Source: Caulobacter sp. (GTDB lineage Bacteria; Pseudomonadota; Alphaproteobacteria; Caulobacterales; Caulobacteraceae). Taken from it: a stretch of DNA of 64,000 nucleotides. The stretch covers positions 62,001 to 126,000 of the forward strand of contig JAIOXZ010000008.1 in assembly GCA_021741355.1 (NCBI GenBank). Direction: 5' to 3'. Below, one piece after another: positions 27,770 through 36,471 of the stretch (positions are counted from its first letter, which is position 1; every line of letters starts with the position of its first letter). The translations under genes and the position numbers were made by a program. The notes under the pieces are model-generated. The model made no database searches, was not told where the DNA came from, and saw only the letters and a list, made by a program, of their open reading frames with translations.

Positions 27770-29131
27770 CTAGCCGACCCAGTCCTTGCGCAGCGTCTTC
27801 CAGGCGAAGAGGAAGTGGGCTCCGGCCCAGAGGTAGCCGAACAGGCCGATGAAGATCGCCCAGCGCAGGCCGAACTCCTGGCCCACGGCGCAGCTGGTCT
27901 TGTTGGCGTCGAGCATCGCCTTGCCGCAATCGGCGCTGGTCAGGGCGAACTGTTGCAGGCTGGTGTTGGCCAGGAAGTCGCTCAGCGCGCCGATGACGGG
28001 CGGGCCGAGGCCGTAGCCCAGGATATTGACGATGAACAACAGCACCGCGGTTGCCGTCGCCCTCATCCGCGGCGGCGCGACGCCCTGGATCGAGGCGTAC
28101 ATGCAGCCCAGGTAGAAGTAGTGGGTGATCGCCCCGACCACCATGAACGGCACGCCCACCCAAAGGCTCGGCGACATGTAGCCCACGAGGTAGAAGGGCG
28201 TGGCGATGAAGAAGCCGAGCGCCGGCAGCCAGGCCAGGGCGTTGGGGTGGCGCTTGACCACCTTGTCGGCCAGCCAGCCGGCGAAGAAGGTTCCGAACGC
28301 CGCAGCCATGCCGAGAACCACGCCCGTCAGCTGCGAGGCCTGCAGGATGGTCAGGTCGTGGGTGCGGATCAGGAACGAGCTCAGATACTGGCCGACGCCG
28401 TAGCCGACGAAGGACGCGACCGCCGAGCCCAGTGACACATGCCAGAAGGTCGGCTTTTTCGACAGGGTGGCGAAGGCTTCGAGGAAGGTGGGGGCTTCAA
28501 CCCCGGCGACGACAGCCGGGCGCGGCGGTTCCTTGACCGTGAGCTTGACCAGGATCGCAAGCATCAGGCCCGGAAAGCCGAGCATCCAGAAAGCCTCGCG
28601 CCAGCCGAGATAGGCGGCGATGTAGCCGCCGCCGATGGCGGCCAGCATTGAGCCGACCGGTACGCCCAGGGCGTAGATCGAGATCGCCGTGGCGCGCTTG
28701 TCGGCCGGGAAGTAGTCGCTGATCACAGATTGGGCGGGCGGTGTGCAACCGGCCTCGCCGATGCTGACCCCGACGCGCGCGGCGAACAGGGTGACGAACG
28801 AGGTCGCGAAGCCGCATGCGGCCGTGGCGAGACTCCATAGCGCCACGCAGATGGACAGAATGGTCATCCGGTTCCGCTTTTCAGCCAGCCGGGCGATCGG
28901 AATCCCCAACAGGGTGTAGAGCACCGCGAACGCCGGCCCCCCGAGCAGACCGAGCTGGAAGTCGCTCAGCCCGAACTCCTGCTTGATCGGCTCCTGGATG
29001 ATCGAGATGACCACCCTGTCGATGAAGTTGAAGGTGTAGACGATCAGAAGGGCGGCCAGGACGTAGGCCCGATAAGGCTTGGTCCCGTGGCCGGCGAAGG
29101 GCGCATCGGCGGGCGCCGCTGTGTCGGTCAT
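27770..29131 (-). CDS. MFS transporter, spinster-like family (first of two)
   Basis: This 453-residue transporter has 12 predicted membrane helices. Family motifs include YTFNFIDRVVISIIQEPIKQEF in helix 1, GIPIARLAEKRNR (the MFS loop 2-3 motif), GVSIGEAGCTPPAQSVISDYF in helix 4-5 (typical of the spinster-like group) and PPRMRATATAVLLFIVNILGYGLGPPVIG. A C-terminal external loop contains CGKAMLDANKTSCAV, shared with the neighbouring transporter. The ATG follows GGGGGAAA. The substrate is unknown; related proteins move lipids or hydrophobic compounds, but this is family-level only. Confidence 0.9.
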   Translation of the reverse strand: MTDTAAPADAPFAGHGTKPYRAYVLAALLIVYTFNFIDRVVISIIQEPIKQEFGLSDFQLGLLGGPAFAVLYTLLGIPIARLAEKRNRMTILSICVALWSLATAACGFATSFVTLFAARVGVSIGEAGCTPPAQSVISDYFPADKRATAISIYALGVPVGSMLAAIGGGYIAAYLGWREAFWMLGFPGLMLAILVKLTVKEPPRPAVVAGVEAPTFLEAFATLSKKPTFWHVSLGSAVASFVGYGVGQYLSSFLIRTHDLTILQASQLTGVVLGMAAAFGTFFAGWLADKVVKRHPNALAWLPALGFFIATPFYLVGYMSPSLWVGVPFMVVGAITHYFYLGCMYASIQGVAPPRMRATATAVLLFIVNILGYGLGPPVIGALSDFLANTSLQQFALTSADCGKAMLDANKTSCAVGQEFGLRWAIFIGLFGYLWAGAHFLFAWKTLRKDWVG

Positions 29132-29218
29132 CTGATCATTTCCCCCAGGTCTTGTTTGGTCACAGTAAGCGTCCGCCGGTGCGGCGCGCCAGTGGCGAAT
29201 GGAACGGCGGTTCGGACG

Positions 29219-30679
29219 TCAGCTGACCATCTCTTCACGGATAGTCTTGCGGGCCATCCAGAAGAGGGTGAAGGCGACCAGGTTGAAGCCCATCGACACG
29301 ATCAGCGACCAGCGCAGCCCTTCGGCCTGGGCGACTCCGCAGGTAGCCTTGTTCAGGTCCAGCATGGCCTTGCCGCAGTCGGCTGTCGTCAGTCCGGATT
29401 GCTGCAGGAGCCCGCCGGCCCACAGGTCGCTGATGATGCCGACGAACAGGGGGCCCAGGCCCAGTCCCACGAGATTGATGATGAACAGCAGGACGGCGGC
29501 GCAGGTCGCCCGGATCTGCGGCTGCACGATGCTCTGGGCGGTGGCGTAGACGGGCCCGTACCAGAGCGAACCGATGATGGCCGGCAGGGCCAGCAGCAGC
29601 AGGGCGGCAGTGGCGCTGGGGACCGAGACCGCCGTGATGTAGATCGGGATGGTGATCAGCGAGGCGATGGCCGGGACCACCACATAAGCCCGCAGGTCCT
29701 TGGCCCCGAGCCTGTCGGCGATGAAGCCGCCCAGCCAGACGCCGAGCACGCCGGCCGTGCCGCTGACCACGCTGAGGGCCACGCCGACGGTGCCGATCGG
29801 CCCAATGGAAAAGCCGGTGATGCCGGTGATCCAGGCGGACAGGTCGGCGATCTGGGCTGAGTGGCTGCGGAAGAAGAAGCTGGCGGTGAACGGGGCGTGA
29901 CCGTAGCCGATAAAGGCCTTGATCGCGGCGGCGAAGGCGATGAGCCAGAAGGTTTTCTTGGAGATCAGGACCTTCATGGCCTCGCGGAGCGGCACGCTGG
30001 CCGTGGCCTTTGCGGCCATGATGGCGGTCAGCTTCCTGCGCGGCTCGGGCAGGGTGAAAATGGTCAGCAGGGCAAAGATCAGGCCGGGCGCCCCGGCCAC
30101 GAGGAAGGCGGCCCGCCACCCGTAGGCGTCAGCAATCAGCCCGCCCATGGCCATGCCGATAAGGCTGCCGAGCGGCGTGCCGATCGAGTAGAAGGCGATC
30201 GCAGAGGCCCGCTTGTCCCTGGGTACATAGTCGGTGATCAGGGAGTGGGCCGGCGGGGTGCAGCCGGCTTCGCCGACCCCCACGCCGATCCGCGCCAGAA
30301 CCAGCTGCGAGAAGTTCTGGGTCACGCCGCACAGCATCGTGAACCCGCTCCAGACCGCCAGGGCGGAGCCGATGATCATCGGCCGGTTGGATGTCTCGGC
30401 CTTGCGGGCGATCGGGATGCCCAGCACCGTGTAGAACAGTGCGAAGGCCAGGCCGGTCATCATGCCCAGCTGCCAGTCGGCGAGGTGCAGGTCCTTCTTG
30501 ATCGGCTCGGCAAGGATGTTGACGATCTGCCGGTCGAGGAAGTTCAGCGTGTAGATGATCATCAGCGTCCACAGCGCGTAGCGCCGGAAGCCTGTGCTGA
30601 GGGGCTCGATGCCCGGGCCGTCGTCCGCGGAGGCGGCCAACTCGGACGCGGTCGGCGCCGGGGTGACGGCGTCGGTCAT
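29219..30679 (-). CDS. MFS transporter, spinster-like family (second of two)
   Basis: This 486-residue paralogue of the adjacent transporter has 12 predicted helices, YTLNFLDRQIVNILAEPIKKD, GIPIARKAETSNR, GVGVGEAGCTPPAHSLITDY and QIRATCAAVLLFIINLVGLGLGP. The external loop CGKAMLDLNKATCGV near the end matches the neighbour. I start it at ATG 30679 because GAGGAAA precedes it; the upstream start at 30748 adds 23 unsupported residues. The two genes lie 87 bp apart on one strand and look like an old tandem duplication. Confidence 0.9.
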   Translation of the reverse strand: MTDAVTPAPTASELAASADDGPGIEPLSTGFRRYALWTLMIIYTLNFLDRQIVNILAEPIKKDLHLADWQLGMMTGLAFALFYTVLGIPIARKAETSNRPMIIGSALAVWSGFTMLCGVTQNFSQLVLARIGVGVGEAGCTPPAHSLITDYVPRDKRASAIAFYSIGTPLGSLIGMAMGGLIADAYGWRAAFLVAGAPGLIFALLTIFTLPEPRRKLTAIMAAKATASVPLREAMKVLISKKTFWLIAFAAAIKAFIGYGHAPFTASFFFRSHSAQIADLSAWITGITGFSIGPIGTVGVALSVVSGTAGVLGVWLGGFIADRLGAKDLRAYVVVPAIASLITIPIYITAVSVPSATAALLLLALPAIIGSLWYGPVYATAQSIVQPQIRATCAAVLLFIINLVGLGLGPLFVGIISDLWAGGLLQQSGLTTADCGKAMLDLNKATCGVAQAEGLRWSLIVSMGFNLVAFTLFWMARKTIREEMVS

Positions 30680-30779
30680 GGGCGTTTCCTCAAACACTTG
30701 TTCTATTTGTTGGCCGCACCTTACGGGCAGGTTAGGGGGAGGCGTCAACAGGCCGTCACATCAAACCGGGGAGTAGCAG

Positions 30780-31406
30780 GTGGAAATCGTCGTCGGCACC
30801 AAGAACTGGTCAACCTGGTCGCTGCGGCCCTGGCTCGTGCTGAAGCGCACCGGCGCGCCGTTCACCGAAACCGTGGTCCAGCTTCGCGAGGTCGAGACCT
30901 CCACGGCCGAGATCCTGAAACACTCGCCGTCGGGCCTGGTGCCGGTGCTCAAGGATGGCGACCTGACGATCTGGGATTCACTGGCGATCTGCGAGTATCT
31001 GGCGGAGCGGTTCCCGGCGGCGAACCTCTGGCCAGCGGATCCGGCGGACCGCGCCCTGGCGCGCGCCGCGACAGCGGAGATGCATGCCGGATTCGGATCG
31101 CTGCGCGGCGAATGCCCGATGGATCTGACCCTGGTCACGAAGGCCGAGCTGTCCGAAGCCACGCGGGCCAATGTCCGCCGCCTCGTCGCCCTGTGGTCCG
31201 GTTTGCTGGCCCGGTCGGGCGGCCCTTTCCTGTTCGGCGACTGGACGATCGCCGACGCCTTCTTCACGCCGGTGGCGACCCGCTTCCGCAGTTACGGCAT
31301 CCTGGCCAGCGACCATGGCGATGCCGGCGAGGCCGGCCGCTATGTCGAGCGACTGCTGGAAACGCCGGATTTCATGGCCTGGGAACGCGACGCGCTGGCC
31401 GCTTGA
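30780..31406 (+). CDS. Glutathione S-transferase family protein
   Basis: This 208-residue protein begins at GTG with the thioredoxin-fold GST domain: VVGTKNWSTWSLRPWLVLKRTGAPF (putative catalytic Ser in the WSTWS segment), SPSGLVPVLKDG (cis-Pro) and IWDSLAICEYLAERFP (glutathione gamma-Glu contacts). The C-terminal helical domain includes FLFGDWTIADAFFTPVATR, matching GST_C. Substrate unknown. It is divergent from the MFS gene and 48 bp ahead of a MerR regulator. Confidence 0.92.
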   Translation: MEIVVGTKNWSTWSLRPWLVLKRTGAPFTETVVQLREVETSTAEILKHSPSGLVPVLKDGDLTIWDSLAICEYLAERFPAANLWPADPADRALARAATAEMHAGFGSLRGECPMDLTLVTKAELSEATRANVRRLVALWSGLLARSGGPFLFGDWTIADAFFTPVATRFRSYGILASDHGDAGEAGRYVERLLETPDFMAWERDALAA

Positions 31407-31454
31407 CCCGTCCCCTGGGACCGACCGCATACTGATCCGACGGAGGACCTGACG

Positions 31455-31829
31455 ATGATCTCGCCGGAGCGGAAGATGTTGCTGGCCGGGCCCGCCGAGG
31501 CGGCGCGGCGGCTGGGTGTGTCGGTCAAGGCTCTGAGGCTCTACGAACAACGCGGCCTGGTCACACCGAAGCGGACCCGGCAGGGCTGGCGATACTTCGA
31601 CGCGGATGATCTGGATCGGCTGTCACGGGCGCTGGCCTTCAAGGCGATGGGCTTCGGCCTCTCGCAGATCGCGACCCTGCTCGACGCCGGCGACGACGCG
31701 GTCGCTGTCGCGATGGCCGCCCAGGAAACCCACCTGCGGGCGCAGCGCGCTGCTACCGATGACGCCCTCGACGCCCTGCGCAGGGCGCGTCGCCAGCTCG
31801 GCGCGACGGGGCTGCGGCTGGTCGCCTGA
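31455..31829 (+). CDS. MerR-family transcriptional regulator
   Basis: This 124-residue regulator has an N-terminal MerR winged helix-turn-helix: GPAEAARRLGVSVKALRLYEQRGLVTPKRTRQGWRYFDADDLDRL. The C-terminal coiled-coil dimerisation helix runs from about 75 to 115. No Cys residues are present, so it does not sense metals through Cys ligands as MerR or CueR do. The start follows GGAGGA by seven bases. Targets are unknown; the GST gene just upstream on the same strand is a possible partner. Confidence 0.88.
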   Translation: MISPERKMLLAGPAEAARRLGVSVKALRLYEQRGLVTPKRTRQGWRYFDADDLDRLSRALAFKAMGFGLSQIATLLDAGDDAVAVAMAAQETHLRAQRAATDDALDALRRARRQLGATGLRLVA

Positions 31830-31861
31830 TCACGGTCCGGCGCCCGCACGCGCCGCCGCCG

Positions 31862-32266
31862 CTACGGCGATCCGCGGCTGGCCAGCAGGACGGCGTAGGT
31901 TCCCAGCGGGAACAGGAAGGGCAGGGCGATCGAGCCCCAGAAGCCCAGAGACCAGGCCCGCTCCCGATAGAAGTCGAGATCCTCCGGCTGAATGAACCGC
32001 TCGATCAGAACCCCCAGCAGGTAGAGGAGGTTCGCGACGCCCATAACCAGCAGGAAGCCGATGCCCAGCAGGATGGTCATCGGTCCCAGCGCCTGCCAGC
32101 TGACCTCAAGCTCCGGCGCGCCCGTGTATTGCAGGAACAGGAACAGCGCGTAGGCCGTCCATCCGGCGGTCGCCAGGCCGATGTTGTAGCGAAGTCGGCG
32201 CGCTTCCCACCAGCGCCAGCCTTCGTGGCGGTCCGCGGAGACCGGTCCGGTGGATGTCGGGCTCAT
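31862..32266 (-). CDS. Three-helix membrane protein, unknown function
   Basis: This 134-residue protein has three predicted membrane segments (about 31-48, 60-88 and 108-128). A soluble N terminus (HEGWRWWEARRLRYNIGL) and an acidic loop (ERFIQPEDLDFYRERAWSLGFWG) surround them. The pattern WWEARRLRYN also appears in other uncharacterised small membrane proteins, but no function is known to me. It ends close to the convergent MerR gene. Confidence 0.75.
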   Translation of the reverse strand: MSPTSTGPVSADRHEGWRWWEARRLRYNIGLATAGWTAYALFLFLQYTGAPELEVSWQALGPMTILLGIGFLLVMGVANLLYLLGVLIERFIQPEDLDFYRERAWSLGFWGSIALPFLFPLGTYAVLLASRGSP

Positions 32267-32282
32267 GGTCGATCCCCAAAGG

Positions 32283-32633
32283 CTACAGCGCAGACTCCTT
32301 TAGCGCCTGGATCGCGTTGACGCGGTCAAGAACCGGAGGATTTCCCGCATACTTTTTCCTCAAGGGGCCGGCGGCGCGGTCCGCTGGGCCACAGAACCGC
32401 CTGATCGCAGCGTTGATCTGCCGTCGCCGCGCCGCGTCATAGGGTTCCTCGCCGGCGAAGTGGATGCAGGTCTCAACGTCCGTCTGGAATTTCGCCACGT
32501 CCTTCGGCCAGACCCGCACCTTGCCCGTCGCCGGATCGATGACATCGCAGACCTGCATGGCGGCGTCGCAGGGCGGCGGGGGTGGCGGAGATGAGGCGAG
32601 AAGGACCGCCGCCAGAAAAACAGAGCCTAGCAT
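32283..32633 (-). CDS. Small exported protein, unknown function
   Basis: This 116-residue protein begins with a short signal-like segment (MLGSVFLAAVLLASS) followed by six Pro residues and a Cys, so it could be secreted. The mature part has four Cys residues (PPCDAAMQVCDV, ETCIHF, RRFCGP) and a helical basic middle. No family recognised. It is 16 bp upstream of the membrane protein gene on the same strand and probably co-transcribed. Confidence 0.7.
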   Translation of the reverse strand: MLGSVFLAAVLLASSPPPPPPCDAAMQVCDVIDPATGKVRVWPKDVAKFQTDVETCIHFAGEEPYDAARRRQINAAIRRFCGPADRAAGPLRKKYAGNPPVLDRVNAIQALKESAL

Positions 32634-32695
32634 TGTGATCTCCAGCGGCCGGACAAGCGGTCAGCGTTTTCCACCCGACCGGCCATGTCGAGTGT

Positions 32696-32974
32696 TCAAT
32701 GGCGTTCTTCGAGCGAATGCCAGATGCGGAGAACATGGATGATGTCGCCGTCGATCTGGTATCGAATCTCGTAATTGTCGACCAACAACCGACGGACCTC
32801 GTCGTCGCCAAATCCCTCCAGCCGCTCACCGAGACGCGAATGAACGAGAAGCTTGTCGGGCGCTCGCGACAGACGTTGAATCATTTTCGCTGCCGCCAGC
32901 GGGCTTCTGGCTTCAAGGAACACATACAGGCGCGACAAGTCTCGCAGCCCCCTGCTGTTCCAGGAGATTTTCAT
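32696..32974 (-). CDS. RelE/ParE-family toxin
   Basis: This 92-residue toxin of a type II toxin-antitoxin pair shows the ParE/RelE fold in order: SWNSRGLRDLSRLYVFLEARSPLAAAKMIQRL (two helices), HSRLGERLEGFGDDEVRRLLV, NYEIRYQIDGDIIHVLRIWHSLEERH (central sheet and end). ParE members poison gyrase and RelE members cut mRNA; the sequence alone does not tell which. The ATG overlaps the antitoxin stop (ATGA), giving coupled translation. Confidence 0.92.
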   Translation of the reverse strand: MKISWNSRGLRDLSRLYVFLEARSPLAAAKMIQRLSRAPDKLLVHSRLGERLEGFGDDEVRRLLVDNYEIRYQIDGDIIHVLRIWHSLEERH

Positions 32975-33231
32975 GTCGGCAGGGGTTTGGGATTGCTGGT
33001 TCCGAGGCTGTCGGCCCAGGCTTTCACAGCGTCATGATCGACGGTGCGCCCAGCCTTGACGTCGGCCAGGGCTTCCAGCGTCAACTGATGACGTCGTTCC
33101 TCTTCGACAAACCAGGCCGCCAGCGCCTGTTTCACGATCCAGGCGCGGGGCCGGTCGAGACGCTCGGCGGCGGCGTCGACCTTTTCGGCGAGTTCCAGTG
33201 GAACATGGGCGGTGAGGACACGGGTGGTCAT
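32971..33231 (-). CDS. CopG/ribbon-helix-helix antitoxin
   Basis: This 86-residue antitoxin has an N-terminal ribbon-helix-helix DNA-binding domain: TTRVLTAHVPLELAEKVDAAA and DRPRAWIVKQALAAWFVEEE. The C-terminal helix (RHQLTLEALADVKAGRTVDHDAVKAWADSL) is the toxin-binding part usual for this family. I start it at ATG 33231; an alternative start 16 codons upstream would run through the operator. A 10-bp-periodic repeat lies immediately upstream, as expected for autoregulation. Confidence 0.92.
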   Translation of the reverse strand: MTTRVLTAHVPLELAEKVDAAAERLDRPRAWIVKQALAAWFVEEERRHQLTLEALADVKAGRTVDHDAVKAWADSLGTSNPKPLPT

Positions 33232-33240
33232 GGCGTTTCC

Positions 33241-33274
33241 AATCACAATGATTGGATATGATTGCATGTGATTG
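33241..33274 (-). promoter_or_regulatory. Periodic operator of the toxin-antitoxin operon
   Basis: TGATTG occurs three times at exactly 10-bp steps (33249, 33259, 33269), one helical turn apart, and a dyad AATCA-CAA-TGATT covers 33241-33253. The region is AT-rich against its surroundings and lies between the radC stop and the antitoxin start. Ribbon-helix-helix dimers bind such evenly spaced sites cooperatively. Confidence 0.65.
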
Positions 33275-33275
33275 G

Positions 33276-33965
33276 TCATCGGAACAGCCCGAGCGCCTTG
33301 AAGCTGGCCACCCCCTCGCGGCCGACGACCAGATGGTCGTGCACCGAGATCTTCAGGCTCCGGCCGGCTTCCACCACCTGGCGGGTCATGTCGATGTCGG
33401 CGCCGCTGGGCGTGGGGTCGCCGCTCGGGTGGTTGTGCACCAGGATCACCGCGCTGGACGACAGCTCCAGCGCCCGCCGCATGATCTCGCGCGGGTAGAC
33501 CGGCGCGTGGTCGACCGTTCCGTGGTTCAGCACCTCGTCGGCGATCAGCTGGTTCTTGTTGTCGAGGAACAGCACCCGAAACTGCTCGCGCGGCTCGTTG
33601 GCCAGGGCGACCTTCACATAGGCCAGCAGGGCGCTCCAGGAGCCGATCACGGTGCGTTTGCGGATCGTCTCGCGGCTCACGCGCAGGGTCGTTTCATTCA
33701 GCAGCCGCAGGTCCAGAGCGGCGGCCTCGCCGATGCCGGCGACGGTCTTCAGCTCCTCGACCGAGGCCGCCAGCACACCGCCCAGCGATCCGAACCGCGC
33801 CAGCAGCGCCTTGGCCAACGGCTTCACCTCGCCGCGCGGAAAGGTGCGGAACAGGAACAGCTCCAGCAGTTCGTAGTCGGGCAGGGCATCGAGGCTCTTT
33901 AGCGCCCGCTCGCGCAGCCGCTCCCGATGCCCGAGGTGGTGTGACTGGGTGACGTCGCCCGCCAT
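33276..33965 (-). CDS. radC: RadC / JAB-domain (MPN+) protein
   Basis: This 229-residue protein has an N-terminal helix-hairpin-helix-like part (RALKSLDALPDYELLELFLFR, LKTVAGIGEAAALDL) and a C-terminal JAB/MPN domain with metal motif HNHPSGDPTPSGADIDM and the upstream Glu. It is annotated historically as a DNA repair protein, but its enzymatic activity is unproven. It reads away from map in the same direction and precedes the toxin-antitoxin pair by 44 bp. Confidence 0.93.
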   Translation of the reverse strand: MAGDVTQSHHLGHRERLRERALKSLDALPDYELLELFLFRTFPRGEVKPLAKALLARFGSLGGVLAASVEELKTVAGIGEAAALDLRLLNETTLRVSRETIRKRTVIGSWSALLAYVKVALANEPREQFRVLFLDNKNQLIADEVLNHGTVDHAPVYPREIMRRALELSSSAVILVHNHPSGDPTPSGADIDMTRQVVEAGRSLKISVHDHLVVGREGVASFKALGLFR

Positions 33966-34035
33966 GGCGCCCCCGCGATGATGCCCTTTGCGGGCGACAT
34001 CATGGCAAGCGCGCGGGGGTTGTGCAAACGGCGGG

Positions 34036-34866
34036 CTACGCCTCGCCGAGGATCGCCGGCTTGAACAGGCCCGCCGGCGAGGCCGTGAACAGCTCCACGC
34101 CGTCGGCGGTCACGCCGCAGCTGTGCTCGCACTGGGCGGACAGGGACTTGTCGCGGGTCACCGCCGTCCAGCCGTCGCTGAGCACCTTCACCTGCGGACG
34201 GCCGAGATTCACCATCGGCTCGACGGTGAAGAACATGCCTTCCTTCAGCACCGGGCCTTCGCCGGCCCGGCCGAAGTGCAGGACATTGGGGCTGTCGTGG
34301 AAAACCTTGCCCAGGCCGTGGCCGCAGAAATCGCGCACGACGCTGCAGCGCTGGGCCTCGACGTACTTCTGGATCGCCGCGCCGATGTCGCCGAACGTCG
34401 CGCCCGGCTTGATCGCCGCCAGGCCGCGCGCCATGCCTTCATAGGTCACGTCGACCAGCCGGCGGGCGCGGGTGGAAACCTCGCCGACGCCGTACATGCG
34501 GCTGGTGTCGCCGTGCCAGCCGTCGACGATGACGGTCACATCGATATTGGCGATGTCGCCCTCGCGCAGCGCGCGGTCGCTCGGGATCCCGTGGCAGACC
34601 ACATGGTTGGTCGAGATGCAGACCGTGTGGGAATAGCCCTTGTAGAACAGGCAGGCGGGCAGTCCGCCCTGGTCAAGCACGAATTCCCGCGCCAGCCGGT
34701 CGAGCTCTCCGGTGGTGACGCCCGGCACGACGTGCGGGATCAGCATGTCGAGGCATTCGGCGGCCATCCGTCCGGCCTTGCGCATGCCCTCGAAGCCCTC
34801 GGGGCCGTGGATGCGGATTTCGCCGGTGCGGTACTCGGCGTCGGAAATGGCGTCGGTCAACGTCAT
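34036..34866 (-). CDS. map: Methionine aminopeptidase, type I
   Basis: This enzyme removes the initiator Met from new proteins. The 276-residue protein shows GFEGMRKAGRMAAECLDML, the metal ligands in NIDVTVIVDGWHGDTSRMY (Asp, Asp), GHGLGKVFHDSPNVLHFG (His), EGMFFTVEPMVNLG (Glu) and QCEHSCGVTADGVE (Glu). Length is typical of type I without an insert. AAGGA lies upstream of ATG 34866. It is essential in most bacteria. Confidence 0.97.
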   Translation of the reverse strand: MTLTDAISDAEYRTGEIRIHGPEGFEGMRKAGRMAAECLDMLIPHVVPGVTTGELDRLAREFVLDQGGLPACLFYKGYSHTVCISTNHVVCHGIPSDRALREGDIANIDVTVIVDGWHGDTSRMYGVGEVSTRARRLVDVTYEGMARGLAAIKPGATFGDIGAAIQKYVEAQRCSVVRDFCGHGLGKVFHDSPNVLHFGRAGEGPVLKEGMFFTVEPMVNLGRPQVKVLSDGWTAVTRDKSLSAQCEHSCGVTADGVELFTASPAGLFKPAILGEA

Positions 34867-34966
34867 CGGTCGGTCCTTGCGTCCCGCAGGAACTAGTGGC
34901 GGGCGATACGAATGCCTGAAGGGCTTATGTCGTCGTCATAGCACAGAAGTTCAACCGCGCGCGGCG

Positions 34967-35680
34967 TCAGGCCGGTTTCTCCCACGCCATCATCATCAGC
35001 CAGGGCGCGCGGCGATAGCGCTCGCCGATGGCCGGATCGCCGCCATGGGGCGCCGGCTCGGCGAAATGCTTCAGGATCAGCCCCTCGCCGAGCAGCAGCG
35101 ACATGTAGGTCTCCAGCGGCCGGTGGTGGTTCCTGATCTTGATGTCGGCCCAGGTGATCCATTCCGCCCGCTCCTCAAGGTAGCGGTCAAGGGCGAAGGC
35201 TGGCTTGCCGTTCGGGGTGCGAATCCAGCCCAGCCCCCCGAGGCCCGCCGTATTGAACGAGGTCAGGTTGGCGATCAGCAGCCGCCCGCCAGGCTTCAGC
35301 ACCCGGACCATCTCGGCGATCGCCGCGCGGATGTCGGGGATGTCGATCAGGGTCAGATAGCTGACGACCAGATCAAAGGCGCCATCCTCGAACCCCAGCG
35401 CCTCTGCCTTGCCGTCCCGATAGTCGCCCTCGGGGTCCAGCGCTTTCGCCCGGGCGAGCAGGGCCGGCGTCGGGTCGATCCCGACCGTGTCGACACCCTG
35501 CGCCCCCAGCATGCGGCAGAACCGCCCCTCGCCGCAGCCGACGTCGAGCGCCCGCTTCGGCGACCCGGCCAGGGCCTGGGTCAGCATCGGCGCGTCGAGC
35601 ACCCACCGCCGCGAATAGTCGCCCTCATCCCCGAGGCTGTTCAGCCAGGCGTCGGCGGAGTCGGTCCAGCCGTCATTCAT
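34967..35680 (-). CDS. SAM-dependent class I methyltransferase
   Basis: This roughly 237-residue methyltransferase has Rossmann motif I in RALDVGCGEGRFCRMLGAQG, motif II GIDPTP, and FDLVVSYLTLIDIPDIRAAIAEMVRVLKPGGRLLIANL, as in Methyltransf_11 (UbiE/COQ5-like) proteins. Substrate unknown. Two ATGs are close together; I take 35680 because the purine-rich GGAAAGAG is too near the first one at 35686. It sits between sfsA and map on the same strand. Confidence 0.88.
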   Translation of the reverse strand: MNDGWTDSADAWLNSLGDEGDYSRRWVLDAPMLTQALAGSPKRALDVGCGEGRFCRMLGAQGVDTVGIDPTPALLARAKALDPEGDYRDGKAEALGFEDGAFDLVVSYLTLIDIPDIRAAIAEMVRVLKPGGRLLIANLTSFNTAGLGGLGWIRTPNGKPAFALDRYLEERAEWITWADIKIRNHHRPLETYMSLLLGEGLILKHFAEPAPHGGDPAIGERYRRAPWLMMMAWEKPA

Positions 35681-35698
35681 GGGCATCTCTTTCCGCCG

Positions 35699-36424
35699 TT
35701 ACAGACCCGGACTGCCCGTCGCATCACGCGTCCAGCCGATCCTGTGGCGCAGTGCGATCGCGCTGTGGCTCATCTCGCACGCGTATACCAACACCTCGAC
35801 CCCCGCGTCCGCCGCCCGGTCCAGCCCGGCCGCGAAGGCCGGATCCAGCTCGGCGCAGGCGCTGAAGGCCCGGCAGTCGGTCCGCTGCACAACGAACAAC
35901 GCCACAGCCCGGTCCCCGGCCGCGACCATCGCTTCAAGCTCGCGCAGGTGCTTCGTCGAGCGGGCCGCCACGCAGTCGGGAAACTCGGCCAGGCCCGGCG
36001 TCCGCGACAGGTGGCAGTTCTTCACCTCCAGCCAGCAGCGCTCGCCGCTTCCCTTTTCCAGCAGGAAGTCGATCCGGCTGTTCTCGCCGTACTTAACCTC
36101 CCGGCGATGGACGTCGTAGCCGGTCAGCTCGGTGATAGCGTCGGCCGCCAGGGCTTCGGCGACGAGCCGATTGGTCAGCAGGGTGTTGATGCCGACCAAC
36201 GCGCCATCGGCCTCAACCAGCTCGAGCGTCCAGGCCAGCTTGCGCTTGGGATCATCCGACCGGGACAGCCAGACGCCGAGCCCCGGCGTGTTGACCCCCA
36301 GCATGGCGCCCGGGTTCGGGCAATGCGCCGTGATGGCCGTGCCGTCATTGAGCACTACATCAGCGAAGAACCGCTTGTAGCGGGCGACGAGCTGGCCGTG
36401 GGCGAGCGGTTGCGGGAAGTTCAT
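35699..36424 (-). CDS. sfsA: SfsA family protein
   Basis: This 241-residue protein matches SfsA across its length: [31 protein letters not shown] (OB-fold part), then the nuclease-like core RVDFLLE-type [25 protein letters not shown] and [33 protein letters not shown] RSTKHLREL. SfsA is called sugar fermentation stimulation protein and has been described as a nuclease; its cell role is unclear. It reads away from the CinA-N gene. Confidence 0.93.
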   Translation of the reverse strand: MNFPQPLAHGQLVARYKRFFADVVLNDGTAITAHCPNPGAMLGVNTPGLGVWLSRSDDPKRKLAWTLELVEADGALVGINTLLTNRLVAEALAADAITELTGYDVHRREVKYGENSRIDFLLEKGSGERCWLEVKNCHLSRTPGLAEFPDCVAARSTKHLRELEAMVAAGDRAVALFVVQRTDCRAFSACAELDPAFAAGLDRAADAGVEVLVYACEMSHSAIALRHRIGWTRDATGSPGL

Positions 36425-36471
36425 GCGGCCTCTAATCCGGAAGCCGCCAGATGTAGGGAAGGATCACGTCC

